A stretch of 29,890 nt of DNA from Alphaproteobacteria bacterium UBA1908 (GCA_002337525.1 DDGG01000006.1:12128-42017); one strand, 5' to 3'; counted from the stretch's first letter, positions 17,017 through 26,500 are shown. Notes: a model not told the origin generated them from the sequence alone. Made by a program: numbers and translations.

Positions 17017-18000
17017 ATGACAAAGCGAGCTGTTGTTCTTTTTAACCTTGGTGGTCCTGATGAGCCAGAGTCGGTTAAGCCTTTTCTTTTTAATCTTTTT
17101 TATGACCCTGCTATTATTTCTCTTCCAAACCCCCTGCGTTATCTTCTTGCACGCCTGATTTCTTCCCGTCGTGAAAAAGAGGCTTCTGAAATTTACAGGG
17201 AGCTAGGCGGGGGGTCACCACTTTTAAAAAACACAAAAGACCAGGCGAAGGCTTTGAAAGAGCTTCTTCCCTCAGAGGATCGCGTTTTTATTGCGATGCG
17301 CTATTGGGCGCCACGTGCGGCAGAAACGGTGCGCGCTGTACAGGAATTTGACCCAGATGAAGTTGTTTTGTTGCCTTTGTATCCGCAATTATCTGGAACA
17401 ACAACTGGTTCTTCGTATAATGAGTGGCAGAGGGAGGCTTCAAGGCTTAAGCTCGAGAAGCCAACTCGTTTTATCTGTTGTTATCCCGCCCATGAAGGTG
17501 TAACAAAAGGTTATGCCAGTTTAATTAAGCCTTTTATTACAAAAAGAAAAAGTCGGGCTTTTCGTCTTCTTTTTTCAGCCCATGGTTTGCCTGAGTCCAA
17601 GGTGCGGTCAGGGGATCCCTACCCTCGGCAAATTCGTGAGACGGTTGATGGAATTTTATCGTACCTTCCAAAAAATATTGATTCAGTTGTGTGTTATCAA
17701 AGTCGTGTTGGACCCGTGAAATGGATTGGCCCCGAGACTGAGGCGGAGATCGAAAAAGCTGCAAAGGAAGGGGTTGGTGTGGTTCTTATTCCTGTAGCTT
17801 TTGTAAGTGAGCACTCGGAAACACTTGTTGAACTGGATGTGGAGTACAAGGAAATAGCAGATCGTTTAGGGGTTCCTTTTTACGATCGCGTTCCGGCTCT
17901 TGGTATTCAGCCAGATTTTATACGCGCTCTTTCAAATCTTGTGACAAAACCCAGACCATGTTATCAATGTGAAGAAGGATGTGTTTGGAGAGACTTATGA
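17017..18000 (+). CDS. hemH: HemH, ferrochelatase
   Basis: A 327-residue ferrochelatase that inserts ferrous iron into protoporphyrin IX, the last haem step, at the inner face of the membrane. It shows the N-terminal VVLFNLGGPDEP, the catalytic His189 in FSAHGLPE and Glu268 in SEHSETLVELD. The C-terminus has three cysteines (C315, C318, C322 in CYQCEEGC), resembling the [2Fe-2S] ligands known in some bacterial ferrochelatases including that of Caulobacter; a fourth ligand would have to come from elsewhere in the chain. It begins 4 bases after the hemE stop, and its stop overlaps the hemJ start. Confidence 0.96.
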   Translation: MTKRAVVLFNLGGPDEPESVKPFLFNLFYDPAIISLPNPLRYLLARLISSRREKEASEIYRELGGGSPLLKNTKDQAKALKELLPSEDRVFIAMRYWAPRAAETVRAVQEFDPDEVVLLPLYPQLSGTTTGSSYNEWQREASRLKLEKPTRFICCYPAHEGVTKGYASLIKPFITKRKSRAFRLLFSAHGLPESKVRSGDPYPRQIRETVDGILSYLPKNIDSVVCYQSRVGPVKWIGPETEAEIEKAAKEGVGVVLIPVAFVSEHSETLVELDVEYKEIADRLGVPFYDRVPALGIQPDFIRALSNLVTKPRPCYQCEEGCVWRDL

Positions 18001-18446
18001 CAGATTTCCTGTCGCAGACATACCAATACTTACGCATATTGCATTTTATTTCTTTTATTTGCTGGATGGCTGCTCTTTTTTATTTACCGCGCCTCTTTGT
18101 GTATCATAGCGTTGCAAAAATAGGGGGGGAGCACTCCGAAGCTCTAAAGGTTATGGAGCGCAAACTAGGGCGTTTTATTATGACCCCGGCCATGTTGGCG
18201 ACTTTTGTTTTTGGGGGGACGTTGGCATGTGTCCCCGGGGTTTTGGCCTCCCCTTCGGGTTGGTTTCATGCAAAGCTTTTTTGTGTCTTTTTAATGGCTG
18301 GATTTCACGGTTTTTTAATGAAGATGATCAAGTGTTTTTTTGCTGATGAGCGACCTTTTTCAGAGAAAAAATTTCGTGTTCTAAATGAGGTTCCAACAGT
18401 TTTAATGATTATTATTGTTATTTTGGTTGTTTTAAAGCCATTCTAG
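17997..18446 (+). CDS. hemJ: HemJ, protoporphyrinogen IX oxidase
   Basis: A 149-residue membrane protein with about four helices, matching the HemJ (UPF0093) family that oxidises protoporphyrinogen IX to protoporphyrin IX, the step just before ferrochelatase. The conserved His16 lies in LRILHFISFICWMAALFYL, with PRLFVYH after it; a second conserved zone is WFHAKLFCVFLMAGFHGFL. The ATG at 17997 overlaps the hemH stop (ATGA) with GGAGAG upstream; an in-frame ATG at 17979 inside hemH is less likely. Together with hemE and hemH this gives three late haem enzymes in one run. Confidence 0.92.
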   Translation: MTDFLSQTYQYLRILHFISFICWMAALFYLPRLFVYHSVAKIGGEHSEALKVMERKLGRFIMTPAMLATFVFGGTLACVPGVLASPSGWFHAKLFCVFLMAGFHGFLMKMIKCFFADERPFSEKKFRVLNEVPTVLMIIIVILVVLKPF

Positions 18447-18453
18447 CGTTATA

Positions 18454-18478
18454 AAGGAATACTCCTTCTAGCCGAAGG
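18454..18478 (+). promoter_or_regulatory. two mutually exclusive short hairpins in the rho leader
   Basis: AAGGA (18454-18458) pairs with TCCTT (18463-18467), and CCTTC (18464-18468) pairs with GAAGG (18474-18478). The arms overlap, so only one stem can form. They lie in the 78-base gap between hemJ and rho. rho genes are often autoregulated through their leader, but these stems are short and the role is speculative. Confidence 0.3.
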
Positions 18479-18524
18479 ACCCAGATTTTTCACAACAGTA
18501 TGATTGGACGTTCAAAGTTTTCCC

Positions 18525-19781
18525 ATGGATATTAATGATCTTAAATTAAAAGCTCCTGAGGAGCTTCTCGCTATTGCTGAAGAGCATGAGGTTGAAAATG
18601 CGAGCACTCTTCGTAAGCAAGATTTGATTTTTGCTATATTAAAAAAATTGGCGGGAAAAGATATCGCTATATTTGGGGGAGGGACTCTAGAGGTTCTCCA
18701 GGACGGGTTTGGTTTCTTGCGTTCAATGCATGCGAACTATACGCCTGGACCTGATGATATATATGTTTCTCCAAGTCAAATGCGTCGCTTCGGCCTTAGA
18801 ACGGGTGATACTGTAGAAGGCCAAATTCGCGCACCAAAAGAGGGTGAGCGTTATTTTGCTTTACTCAAAATCAAGAAAATAAACTTTGGTGACCCGGCCA
18901 AGGCACGCCAGCGTGTTAATTTTGATAACCTTACTCCTCTCTATCCGGATGATAAAATTAATTTAGAAATAGAGTCCCCCGATCAAAAAGACCAGACTGC
19001 CCGTGTTATTGAGCTTGTTGCTCCCCTTGGTAAAGGTCAAAGGGCTCTCATCACCGCTCCACCAAGGACTGGTAAAACCGTGATGTTGCAAGAAATTGCA
19101 AAGTCTATAGAGGTGAATCACCCAAATGTTTACCTGATGGTTCTCTTGATTGACGAGCGCCCCGAAGAAGTAACAGATATGGCAAGATCTGTTAAGGGAG
19201 AAGTGGTGAGCTCCACCTTTGATGAGCCTGCAACTCGCCATGTTCAGGTTGCAGAGATTGTCCTTGAAAAGGCAAAAAGGCTTGTTGAGCATGGGCATGA
19301 TGTCGTTATTTTACTAGACTCGATTACACGTCTTGCGAGAGCTTATAATACAGTTGTTCCGTCCTCTGGTAAGGTCTTAACTGGTGGGGTTGATGCCAAT
19401 GCTCTTCAACGCCCAAAGCGCTTTTTTGGTGCTGCGCGCAATATTGAAGGGGGCGGATCTTTAACTATTATTGCGACGGCTCTTATTGAAACAGGTTCGC
19501 GTATGGACGAAGTTATTTTTGAAGAATTTAAGGGGACAGGTAACAGCGAGATTGTTCTTGATCGAAAACTTTCTGATAAAAGAATCTTTCCCGCTATTGA
19601 TCTTGATCGTTCTGGAACGAGAAAAGAAGACCTTCTTGTTGATCCTGGAACCCTTTCAAAAATGTGGCTTTTACGTCGTATTTTGTCTCCTATGGGAGCT
19701 CAGGATGGTATGGAGTTTCTTCTTGATAAGCTTCGTACAACAAAATCAAACGATGATTTTTTTCAAACAATGAATTCATAA
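18525..19781 (+). CDS. rho: Rho, transcription termination factor
   Basis: A 418-residue protein, almost exactly the usual Rho length. This hexameric RNA helicase terminates transcription at C-rich, unstructured RNA. Order: Rho N-terminal helical domain (1-45, ASTLRKQDLIFAILKK), cold-shock RNA-binding domain with RNP1 DGFGFLR (60-66), and the RecA-type ATPase with Walker A TAPPRTGKT (177-185), ending in GMEFLLDKLRTTKSND. I start at ATG 18525 (MDINDLKLKAPEELL) because Rho proteins begin this way; an in-frame TTG at 18504 would add seven residues. In many alphaproteobacteria mnmE and mnmG follow rho; here rsmG follows after 8 bases. Confidence 0.96.
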   Translation: MDINDLKLKAPEELLAIAEEHEVENASTLRKQDLIFAILKKLAGKDIAIFGGGTLEVLQDGFGFLRSMHANYTPGPDDIYVSPSQMRRFGLRTGDTVEGQIRAPKEGERYFALLKIKKINFGDPAKARQRVNFDNLTPLYPDDKINLEIESPDQKDQTARVIELVAPLGKGQRALITAPPRTGKTVMLQEIAKSIEVNHPNVYLMVLLIDERPEEVTDMARSVKGEVVSSTFDEPATRHVQVAEIVLEKAKRLVEHGHDVVILLDSITRLARAYNTVVPSSGKVLTGGVDANALQRPKRFFGAARNIEGGGSLTIIATALIETGSRMDEVIFEEFKGTGNSEIVLDRKLSDKRIFPAIDLDRSGTRKEDLLVDPGTLSKMWLLRRILSPMGAQDGMEFLLDKLRTTKSNDDFFQTMNS

Positions 19782-19789
19782 TATTTATT

Positions 19790-20410
19790 ATGAGCGATTT
19801 TTTTCAGAGTCTCGGTGTTTCACGTGAAACAATTCAGACTCTGGAAAAATACCAATCCCTTCTTTTGGAATGGCAAAAAAAAATAAACCTTGTTTCACGT
19901 GAAACAATTGATGATTTTTGGCAAAGGCATATTGTTGATTCTGGGCAACTTGTTCAATATATGCCCAATAAGAAATCCAGGATATTAGACCTTGGAAGTG
20001 GGGCGGGCTTACCAGCTGTTGTTCTTTCCATAATGGGGTTTTCAGATGTGACGCTTGTTGAGTCCAACTCAAAAAAAATAGCTTTTCTTAAAGAGGTACG
20101 CAGAAACCTGGGCTTAAACTATACAATTGCTGAAGAACGCATTGAAACTATCCCTCCCTTTACCGTTGATGTGATAACATCAAGAGCTCTTGCTTCTCTT
20201 GAAAAGCTTCTTGTTTATGCCGAACCTTTTGTAACTAAAAGCTCACAACTTATTTTTCATAAGGGACAAAAAAGCCAGGAGGAAATTTTAAAAGCCTCAA
20301 AAAATTGGTCCTTTGAAGTTTCTCTAAAACAAAGTATAACGTCTAGAGAAGGTGCTATACTTATTCTGTCGGGGCTATGCAAAAAAAATGAAAGTAATCG
20401 CAATTGCTAA
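19790..20410 (+). CDS. rsmG: RsmG/GidB, 16S rRNA G527 methyltransferase
   Basis: A 206-residue SAM-dependent methyltransferase that makes m7G527 in 16S rRNA. The SAM motif is LDLGSGAGLPAVVLS (66-80), preceded by the family motif VSRETIDDFWQRHIVDS (35-51). The gene contains two perfect parS sites, which force the peptide VSRETI twice (10-15 and 35-40); the second copy coincides with a conserved family motif, the first seems extra. It overlaps parA by 23 bases at its end, and its C-terminal tail (CKKNESNRNC) is shaped by that overlap. It starts 8 bases after rho. Confidence 0.95.
   Translation: MSDFFQSLGVSRETIQTLEKYQSLLLEWQKKINLVSRETIDDFWQRHIVDSGQLVQYMPNKKSRILDLGSGAGLPAVVLSIMGFSDVTLVESNSKKIAFLKEVRRNLGLNYTIAEERIETIPPFTVDVITSRALASLEKLLVYAEPFVTKSSQLIFHKGQKSQEEILKASKNWSFEVSLKQSITSREGAILILSGLCKKNESNRNC
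19816..19831. promoter_or_regulatory. parS: parS centromere site 1
   Basis: TGTTTCACGTGAAACA is an exact match to the conserved 16-bp chromosomal parS palindrome bound by ParB. It lies inside rsmG, about 1.3 kb upstream of parB. Confidence 0.95.
19891..19906. promoter_or_regulatory. parS: parS centromere site 2
   Basis: A second exact TGTTTCACGTGAAACA, exactly 75 bases (25 codons) after the first and in the same reading frame of rsmG, so both encode VSRETI. Confidence 0.95.
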
Positions 20411-21155
20411 TCAAAAAGGTGGTGTTGGTAAAACAACAACATCAGTTAACCTTGCTACAGGGTTTGCTGCGACCGGAAAAAAAACACTTCTCATCGACCT
20501 AGACCCACAAGGAAATGCCAGCACAGGTGTAGGGGTTTATGATACAGATAAAATTCCGGGTATTTACCAGGCCCTGTCAGAGCCAGAGCATACAAATGAT
20601 TTTGTTTTAAATACTCGTATTCCTTCTCTCTTTCTTTTAAGCTCAAGCTCAGACTTGGCAGGGGCTGAAATAGAGCTTGTTACACAAAAAAACAGAGAGT
20701 ATTTTCTCAAAGAAGCACTTTCTCACCTCTCTGAAGATTATGATACTGTGTTTATTGATTGTCCTCCCGCCCTGGGGCTATTAACCCTAAATGCCTTAGC
20801 CGCTGCTGATACTCTTTTAATACCTCTTCAGTGCGAGTTTTATGCTCTTGATGGGCTAAGCCGATTGATAAAAACAGTTGATTATGTACGTCAAAACCTA
20901 AATAAAAATCTCTTATTAGAAGGGCTCGTAATGACAATGTATGACTCCCGCAGTGGATTATCTGATCAGGTTGTTAAGGATGCACGGGAACATTTTGGTG
21001 ACCTTGTTTTTCAAAGCGTGATACCTCGAAACACACGGGTTTGTGAGTCCCCCTCACATGGTCAACCTGTTCTTATTCATGATGTTAAAAGCTCTGGTTC
21101 ACGTGCATATATGAAGCTTGCTGGTGAGATTATTAGAAAAATGGGAGTAATGTAA
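20388..21155 (+). CDS. parA: ParA, chromosome partitioning ATPase
   Basis: A 255-residue ParA/Soj ATPase with the deviant Walker A KGGVGKTT (10-17), LLIDLDPQGNAS after it, and FIDCPPALGLLTLNAL as switch/Walker B region. ParA binds DNA non-specifically with ATP and draws ParB-parS complexes apart. The start ATG at 20388 gives the standard MKVIAIANQKGG N-terminus; the frame is open upstream but lies within rsmG. It overlaps rsmG by 23 bases and parB by one base (TAATG), so the three genes are translationally linked. Confidence 0.97.
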   Translation: MKVIAIANQKGGVGKTTTSVNLATGFAATGKKTLLIDLDPQGNASTGVGVYDTDKIPGIYQALSEPEHTNDFVLNTRIPSLFLLSSSSDLAGAEIELVTQKNREYFLKEALSHLSEDYDTVFIDCPPALGLLTLNALAAADTLLIPLQCEFYALDGLSRLIKTVDYVRQNLNKNLLLEGLVMTMYDSRSGLSDQVVKDAREHFGDLVFQSVIPRNTRVCESPSHGQPVLIHDVKSSGSRAYMKLAGEIIRKMGVM

Positions 21156-22018
21156 TGACTGCTTCACCTTCCCTAGGTCGAGGTTTATCAGCCCTTTTGT
21201 CTCAAAACCAGGAAAAAGAATTTTCTTCTGATGGTCACCAAAATACTGGAAAGCTCATTTCCATTAATCCATCGCAAATAACACCAGGAAAATTTCAACC
21301 TCGTGGCTACTTTGATACAGAAAAACTAAAAGAACTTTCAACTTCAATCTCTAAACAAGGTGTTTTGCAACCAATACTCGTGCGCCCTCTTCAAAAAAAT
21401 ATTTATGCGTATGAAATTGTGGCTGGAGAGCGTCGCTGGCAAGCTGCAAAAATGGCAAAGCTGGAAGAGATTCCTGTTATGGTGTGCCATTTATCAGACC
21501 AGGAAGCTTTAGAAGTTGCTCTTATTGAAAATATTCAACGTGCTGATCTCAATGCCCTGGAAGAAGCTGAGGGATATAAAAGATTAATGGATGAGTTTGG
21601 CTATACTCAGGAAGCACTTTCAAAATCGATTGGTAAAAGTCGGAGCCAAGTTGCAAATACCCTACGCCTTTTAAATCTTCCAGATAAAATAAAACAGCAT
21701 ATTCAAAAAAACTCTATAACAGCAGGTCATGCTCGCGCTCTTCTGAAAGCTGAGAACCCTGAAGGACTTGTCCAGGAGATACTTTCAAAATCTTTATCAG
21801 TTAGAGAAACTGAAGACCGTGTTTCATCAGAAAAAAAACAAACAAAAAACTCTGTTCATTCTGTAGAAAATTCAGATATACAGTATTTGGAAGAGGAGCT
21901 TCGGCAAAAACTTTCAGCAAACGTGGAACTTCGAGAAAAAGGAAAGGGCGCTATTTTAAAAATTAATTTTAAATCTCTTGAAACTCTTGATGACTTTATC
22001 CAAAAAGTTTGCACTTAA
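21155..22018 (+). CDS. parB: ParB, chromosome partitioning protein (CTPase clamp)
   Basis: A 287-residue ParB/Spo0J. Its N-terminus LGRGLSALL is the usual ParA-contact motif; the CTP-binding motif GERRW (91-95) and ENIQRADLN (125-133) are present, a helix-turn-helix for parS lies near 150-172 (TQEALSKSIGKSRSQVANTL), and a C-terminal dimerisation domain ends the chain (KGAILKINFKSLETLDDFI). ParB loads at parS and slides as a CTP clamp. Two perfect parS sites lie 1.3 kb upstream. It is the last gene of the origin-proximal run; a 231-base non-coding gap follows. Confidence 0.97.
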   Translation: MTASPSLGRGLSALLSQNQEKEFSSDGHQNTGKLISINPSQITPGKFQPRGYFDTEKLKELSTSISKQGVLQPILVRPLQKNIYAYEIVAGERRWQAAKMAKLEEIPVMVCHLSDQEALEVALIENIQRADLNALEEAEGYKRLMDEFGYTQEALSKSIGKSRSQVANTLRLLNLPDKIKQHIQKNSITAGHARALLKAENPEGLVQEILSKSLSVRETEDRVSSEKKQTKNSVHSVENSDIQYLEEELRQKLSANVELREKGKGAILKINFKSLETLDDFIQKVCT

Positions 22019-22205
22019 AGAGTCAGGCCTGAGTTCCTGGATTATTAAATTAGTATATGAAGAAACGAAGGTTTTTTAGTTGGTGGGACAAAGTAATAAA
22101 GGGTAGATAAAGTCATTTGCCTTTTTTCAGACAACAATCTCTGGGCCCAGTTTATGATTCACCTGGATACTTAGGAAGAAAATATCCCCCTTATCACACC
22201 TCCAT

Positions 22206-22238
22206 CTCGCGCCTTTCTTACTAAAAATAAGGCGCGAG
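22206..22238. terminator. 10-bp perfect stem-loop, probable bidirectional terminator
   Basis: CTCGCGCCTT (22206-22215) and AAGGCGCGAG (22229-22238) form a perfect 10-bp GC-rich stem around a 13-base loop. It lies between the convergent parB and peptidase genes, a natural place for a shared terminator, though no long T-run follows on either strand. Its end is only 11 bases from the peptidase stop codon. The rest of 22019-22249 shows no convincing gene. Confidence 0.5.
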
Positions 22239-22249
22239 GGTTACTATGG

Positions 22250-23290
22250 CTACAGTATCATACAAAAACTATCATTGTAATTTGCCTTACTGTATCGATA
22301 CCCAGTCATATTTCTGGAACGCATTGGAGTTTGTGGGTCACAAATACCTTCGTAAGGTCCTGTTGTGTAATATTTTTTTTGATCAATTTGTTTATAAAAA
22401 AGAACCAGAATTTGTCTTCTTACAAAGTTTTGTCCTAAAGAGTTTTTGTAAGGTCCGGCCACCCTGATCATATTCAGTGCAATTTGTCCAAAAGAGGGCT
22501 TCAAATCTTTTGTATTAAGAACACCTTGAACGAGAATATCTCTAAAATTTCTAGCAAGCCCAAGGCAAATATTATTCATTGTAACACCTTGTTGATGAAG
22601 AATTTGAAAATGATCTTCAAGAGTATCATGGACAGCCGCAGTAAAAGGTTGTGACAAATCATGAACCTCGCAGGAATCCAATTCCGATAAAGTTTTTGAT
22701 GTTTGCATATCTCGAATGCAAACGCCGACATCTCCTCCCAGGCATGATTTTTGACTCTGTAAATTTTTAAGGGCTCTTTTTCTTGAGGGAGCGTGCCATA
22801 GGCCAAAAAGAATAGCTGTTATATCACTAAAAGATTCATCAAAGGCCCCTGTTTGTGGTCGACAGGGACGACACCAAACAGGCTGTAAAACCTTTAAAAA
22901 AAGATGCCCCGTTTCATGGGAAACAATATCAATACTGCGACAGGTACGAACAAGACGCCCCCCAAGAAAAGCGATGTTAAATGTTAGAGAATTTTCTGAA
23001 GGGGTGAACCAGGCATTTATTCTGTCACTTGGGTTATGGGGGGTAATTGTGATTTTGTCTGTTTTAAATTGCCAGGTTTCCCTGAACATATTTAAAACAT
23101 TTGTCACGGTTTCTATTGTTGCTTTTTCATCTTCAATTTGTTGTTCTAAAGGAAGGGCTATATAAGTATGTGTTCGCAAAATCTCTATAAGGTCGTCATT
23201 TTCTTTAACACTAGAAAAAGCAGGACTAAAGTAAATTAAGGCACAAAATTCCAACACAGATAAAGTGACATTTCTAAAGACTCTCTTCAT
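22250..23290 (-). CDS. secreted thermolysin-like (M4-type) zinc metallopeptidase, divergent
   Basis: A 346-residue protein with a signal peptide (basic start, hydrophobic 9-25, likely cleavage near AFS-S). The zinc motif HETGH is at 125-129 (DIVSHETGHLFL) and the third ligand Glu152 in GAFDESFSD, matching the gluzincin pattern HExxH plus E-SD of M4 peptidases. VHDLSQPFTAAVHD with His210 may correspond to the transition-state-stabilising histidine of M4/fungalysin-like enzymes. Several cysteines (C140, C143, C183, C191, C207) suggest disulphides after export. It lacks the long propeptide of classical thermolysins. The ATG has AAGGAG 8 bases upstream. It is divergent from the large LuxR-NB-ARC-TPR gene and may share its control region. 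No specific substrate can be inferred. Confidence 0.7.
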   Translation of the reverse strand: MKRVFRNVTLSVLEFCALIYFSPAFSSVKENDDLIEILRTHTYIALPLEQQIEDEKATIETVTNVLNMFRETWQFKTDKITITPHNPSDRINAWFTPSENSLTFNIAFLGGRLVRTCRSIDIVSHETGHLFLKVLQPVWCRPCRPQTGAFDESFSDITAILFGLWHAPSRKRALKNLQSQKSCLGGDVGVCIRDMQTSKTLSELDSCEVHDLSQPFTAAVHDTLEDHFQILHQQGVTMNNICLGLARNFRDILVQGVLNTKDLKPSFGQIALNMIRVAGPYKNSLGQNFVRRQILVLFYKQIDQKKYYTTGPYEGICDPQTPMRSRNMTGYRYSKANYNDSFCMIL

Positions 23291-23361
23291 ATTTCGATTC
23301 TCCTTGGGTCGAAAGAGTTGTATCTATATAAAAGCAGCATAATTTTTCTGGAATATATTTC

Positions 23362-23398
23362 TATTAGGTAAAAATTAGTAAGGACTTTATTAGGTAAA
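23362..23398. repeat. 11-bp direct repeats in the peptidase/STAND divergent promoter region
   Basis: TATTAGGTAAA occurs twice (23362-23372 and 23388-23398), 26 bases apart. They lie in the roughly 220-base gap between two divergent genes, one of which encodes a LuxR-type DNA-binding domain. Tandem sites at such spacing are typical of regulator binding, but the binding protein is unknown. Confidence 0.4.
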
Positions 23399-23510
23399 CA
23401 ATACCAAGGCTTTTACGATAAAAAGTAAATCTATGACTTTATTTCCTGTATGACATTCAGTATGGTTAAATGCAGCGGAAGTTTTAAAGCGTTTTTGTTT
23501 GGAGCGAATT

Positions 23511-26500
23511 GTGCCTATCAAGAGCTATGGATGTTTGGAAAAAATAAAGTCTATAAACAATGTCCACTTTACACGACGGGAAATAGACATTCTTTCCTGT
23601 ATTCTGCATCATAGGGGCAGCAAGAAAATAGCCGAATTTTTATCGATATCTCCAAAGACAGCAGAAGCTCATACACGTAATATAATGCTTAAACTGGATT
23701 GTCATGGCCGAGAAAGTGTTATCGATTTTATTGAAAAATCAAAAGAGCTTTTTCTCATTAAACAGCATTATACTTTTTTAAGGACGAATTCTTTTTTTGA
23801 ACTGCAATTAAAAAATATTTCTAGATCAATTGGCTCTTCAAAGCCCTTTTGCTTTATCGTCAAAAGCTCTGATAATAAAGAAGAGTTGAGTTTCCTGAAA
23901 AAAATTAAAAAGCATTTAAAAGCTTGCTCCTTTAAAGCAGATATTATTTCACAGGAAATGGCGTTAGATTCCCTAATAAAACAGGAAAAGGATGTCCACT
24001 ATATATGTGTTTTACCTTCAGAGCTTCTTGATAAAATAGGAAGTAAAAAACTACAAAAAGAATTTTCTTCCCATAAAAAATCTTTTATTTGCCCTCCTTC
24101 TCAAAGTGTTCGCTTGATTCAGGATAAAACATTGAAGGAAAGTGGTATTGATTTTAGTGATAGTAATACCTATTACAGATATTTTTTTGAGCTTGTTAAT
24201 AAAGTTAAACCAGAAATAAATGCATCGACATATCTTTCATCAATGGAGGCTTACCTCTTGAAAGAACAAGGGGAAGTCGTGGAAGAAGAAAGATCTAAAA
24301 TAGACTCTTCCGAAAAAAGGGAGAGCTCACCTCATAAAAATACTTTCTTGAAAAGCCTTCATGGTTTTGCAACGAGAAAAAACCTTGCCCTTGTTAGCAG
24401 CGCTCTTTTCCTATGTTGTTCACTACTGATCTTTGCATACGCTCACTATTTTAGAGGTGATGACATTAATAATTCGACCGGTAATGATGTATATGTCCGA
24501 TCTGATTTACCTGTTCCCAATCAAGACTTATTTCTTGATCGCCCGGATTTACTGTCCCAAATAGATCAAAAATTAAAGAAAGATCAACAGAGTATTAAAG
24601 CTGTTGCTCTTGTAGGGATAGGAGGAGCTGGAAAGACAACCCTTGCACGATATTATGGGCGACAACAAAATGAAGAAATTGTATGGGAAGTGAATGCCGA
24701 AACAAAAACGGCTCTTATTGACTCTTTTGAATCGTTGGCTTATGCCCTCTCTCATACTCAAAAGGATAAGAATGATCTGATTGTTATTCGTAGTCTTGGA
24801 GATGAGAGAGAGCAAGAAAAGAACCTTGTCTGCTTTGTAAAAGAAAAGCTTAGGTCTCATAAAAACTGGTTTTTAATTTACGATAATGTGGGAAATTTCT
24901 CTGATATTCAGCATTACTTTCCCCGTGATGCGAATGCGTGGGGTCGCGGAAGAGTTATTGTGACAACACAAGATAGTAATATTAAAAATAATATTTATAT
25001 AGGGGCCCAGAATACTGTGGGTGTTAGCCCATTAAGTAATGATGAAAAGCTTTCTCTTTTTACAAAAATTTTGGCCTCGAATAGCTTTGATGCTCGAAAT
25101 AAGCAGAGTATTGCTATAAAAGGATTTATTAAAAAATTGCCCCCCTTTCCATTGGATGTATCTGTTGCAGCTTACTATTTAAGAAGTTCTGGAATGTCTC
25201 ACCAAAAATATCTGCATCACCTTGACCAAAGTCATGAACACTTTTTTAATGTTCAAAGAAGGTTTTTGGCGGATATATCTGATTATACAAAAACGCGTTA
25301 TGGTATTGTCTCCATTTCTTTAAAAAAACTTCTTAAAGAGCACCCAAGTTTTAATGAGCTCTTATTGTTGGTTAGCTCGATTGATTCGCAAAATATTCCT
25401 GTAGCACTTTTAAGAAAACACACGGATGAAATGGTTCTGGAAAGTTTTCTTCACCATTTAAAAAAGTATTCTCTTATTGAGTTTAATAATACTAAAAATG
25501 ATTCTTTTTCTCTTCACCGAAGTACTCAAAATATTAATTTAAGCTATTTAAAAAAGAATCTGAACCTGGAGAAAAACTCTCAATATATTGATTCGATTTC
25601 TACAACACTCGAGCAATATATTATTGATATTACAAATGAAATTGATGAAATGAAACTAAGAAGTATCTTAAAGCATGTTCAACAATTCAGGCATAATTAT
25701 CAAGTACTAAGTGACAAAAGCAAGGGAAGCCTTTTAATACAGTTAGGGCGTATTTATTATTATTTGGGGGACTATGAAAAAGCCCGGGATCATCTTTCCC
25801 AGGCCAATTCAATTTATGAAAATCTTTATAGTAGTGACCATCAGAAATTTGCTTGTTTACTGACTTATATTGCTAAAATACACAGGAATTTTGGGAATCA
25901 TATTAAGGCTGAGGAGCTTCTAAAAAGAACCCTCTTAATTTATAAACAGCACAATTCATCAGATAGTCTTAAGTTTGCATGGGTAGTGACTCATTTGGGT
26001 AATATATACAGGAGTTTGGGGCGCTATCAAGAAGCCCAGGACCTTCTAAGAAAAAGCCTTTCAATTTATAAAAAGCGCCTGGGAGATGAAAATATTAAGG
26101 TTGCTTGGACCAGTGTTCACCTTGGGGATGTTTACAGATGTTTGGGGAGATATAAGGAAGCCTTTATCCTGACTAAAGAAAGTTATCCTGTTTTTTGTAA
26201 ACATTTTGGTAAAAATCATGCAGCAACAGCATGGGTTTATACCTGTCTTGGAAGAATGTATCAACATTTAGGGCGGACTAAAGAAGCCAGAGCCATTTTA
26301 GAGAAAAGTCTTAAGGTATATAAAAAGTATTATGGAGAGAATCATATTCAAACAGCGTGGGTTTTAAGGGGGATTGGAAGAGTCTGTTTGTTAGGGGGAA
26401 GTCTTAATGATGCCGAAAATTTTCTGGAGAGCTCTTTTAAGATTCTTCAACAGAAAAACAATCCTGATCAGTTTAGATCCCTTGAGCTTTTAGCAGATGT

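Noticed and set aside
22057..22110. A 17-codon reading frame (MKKRRFFSWWDKVIKGR) after parB
   Set aside because: No ribosome binding site and no recognisable similarity; short frames of this size are expected by chance.
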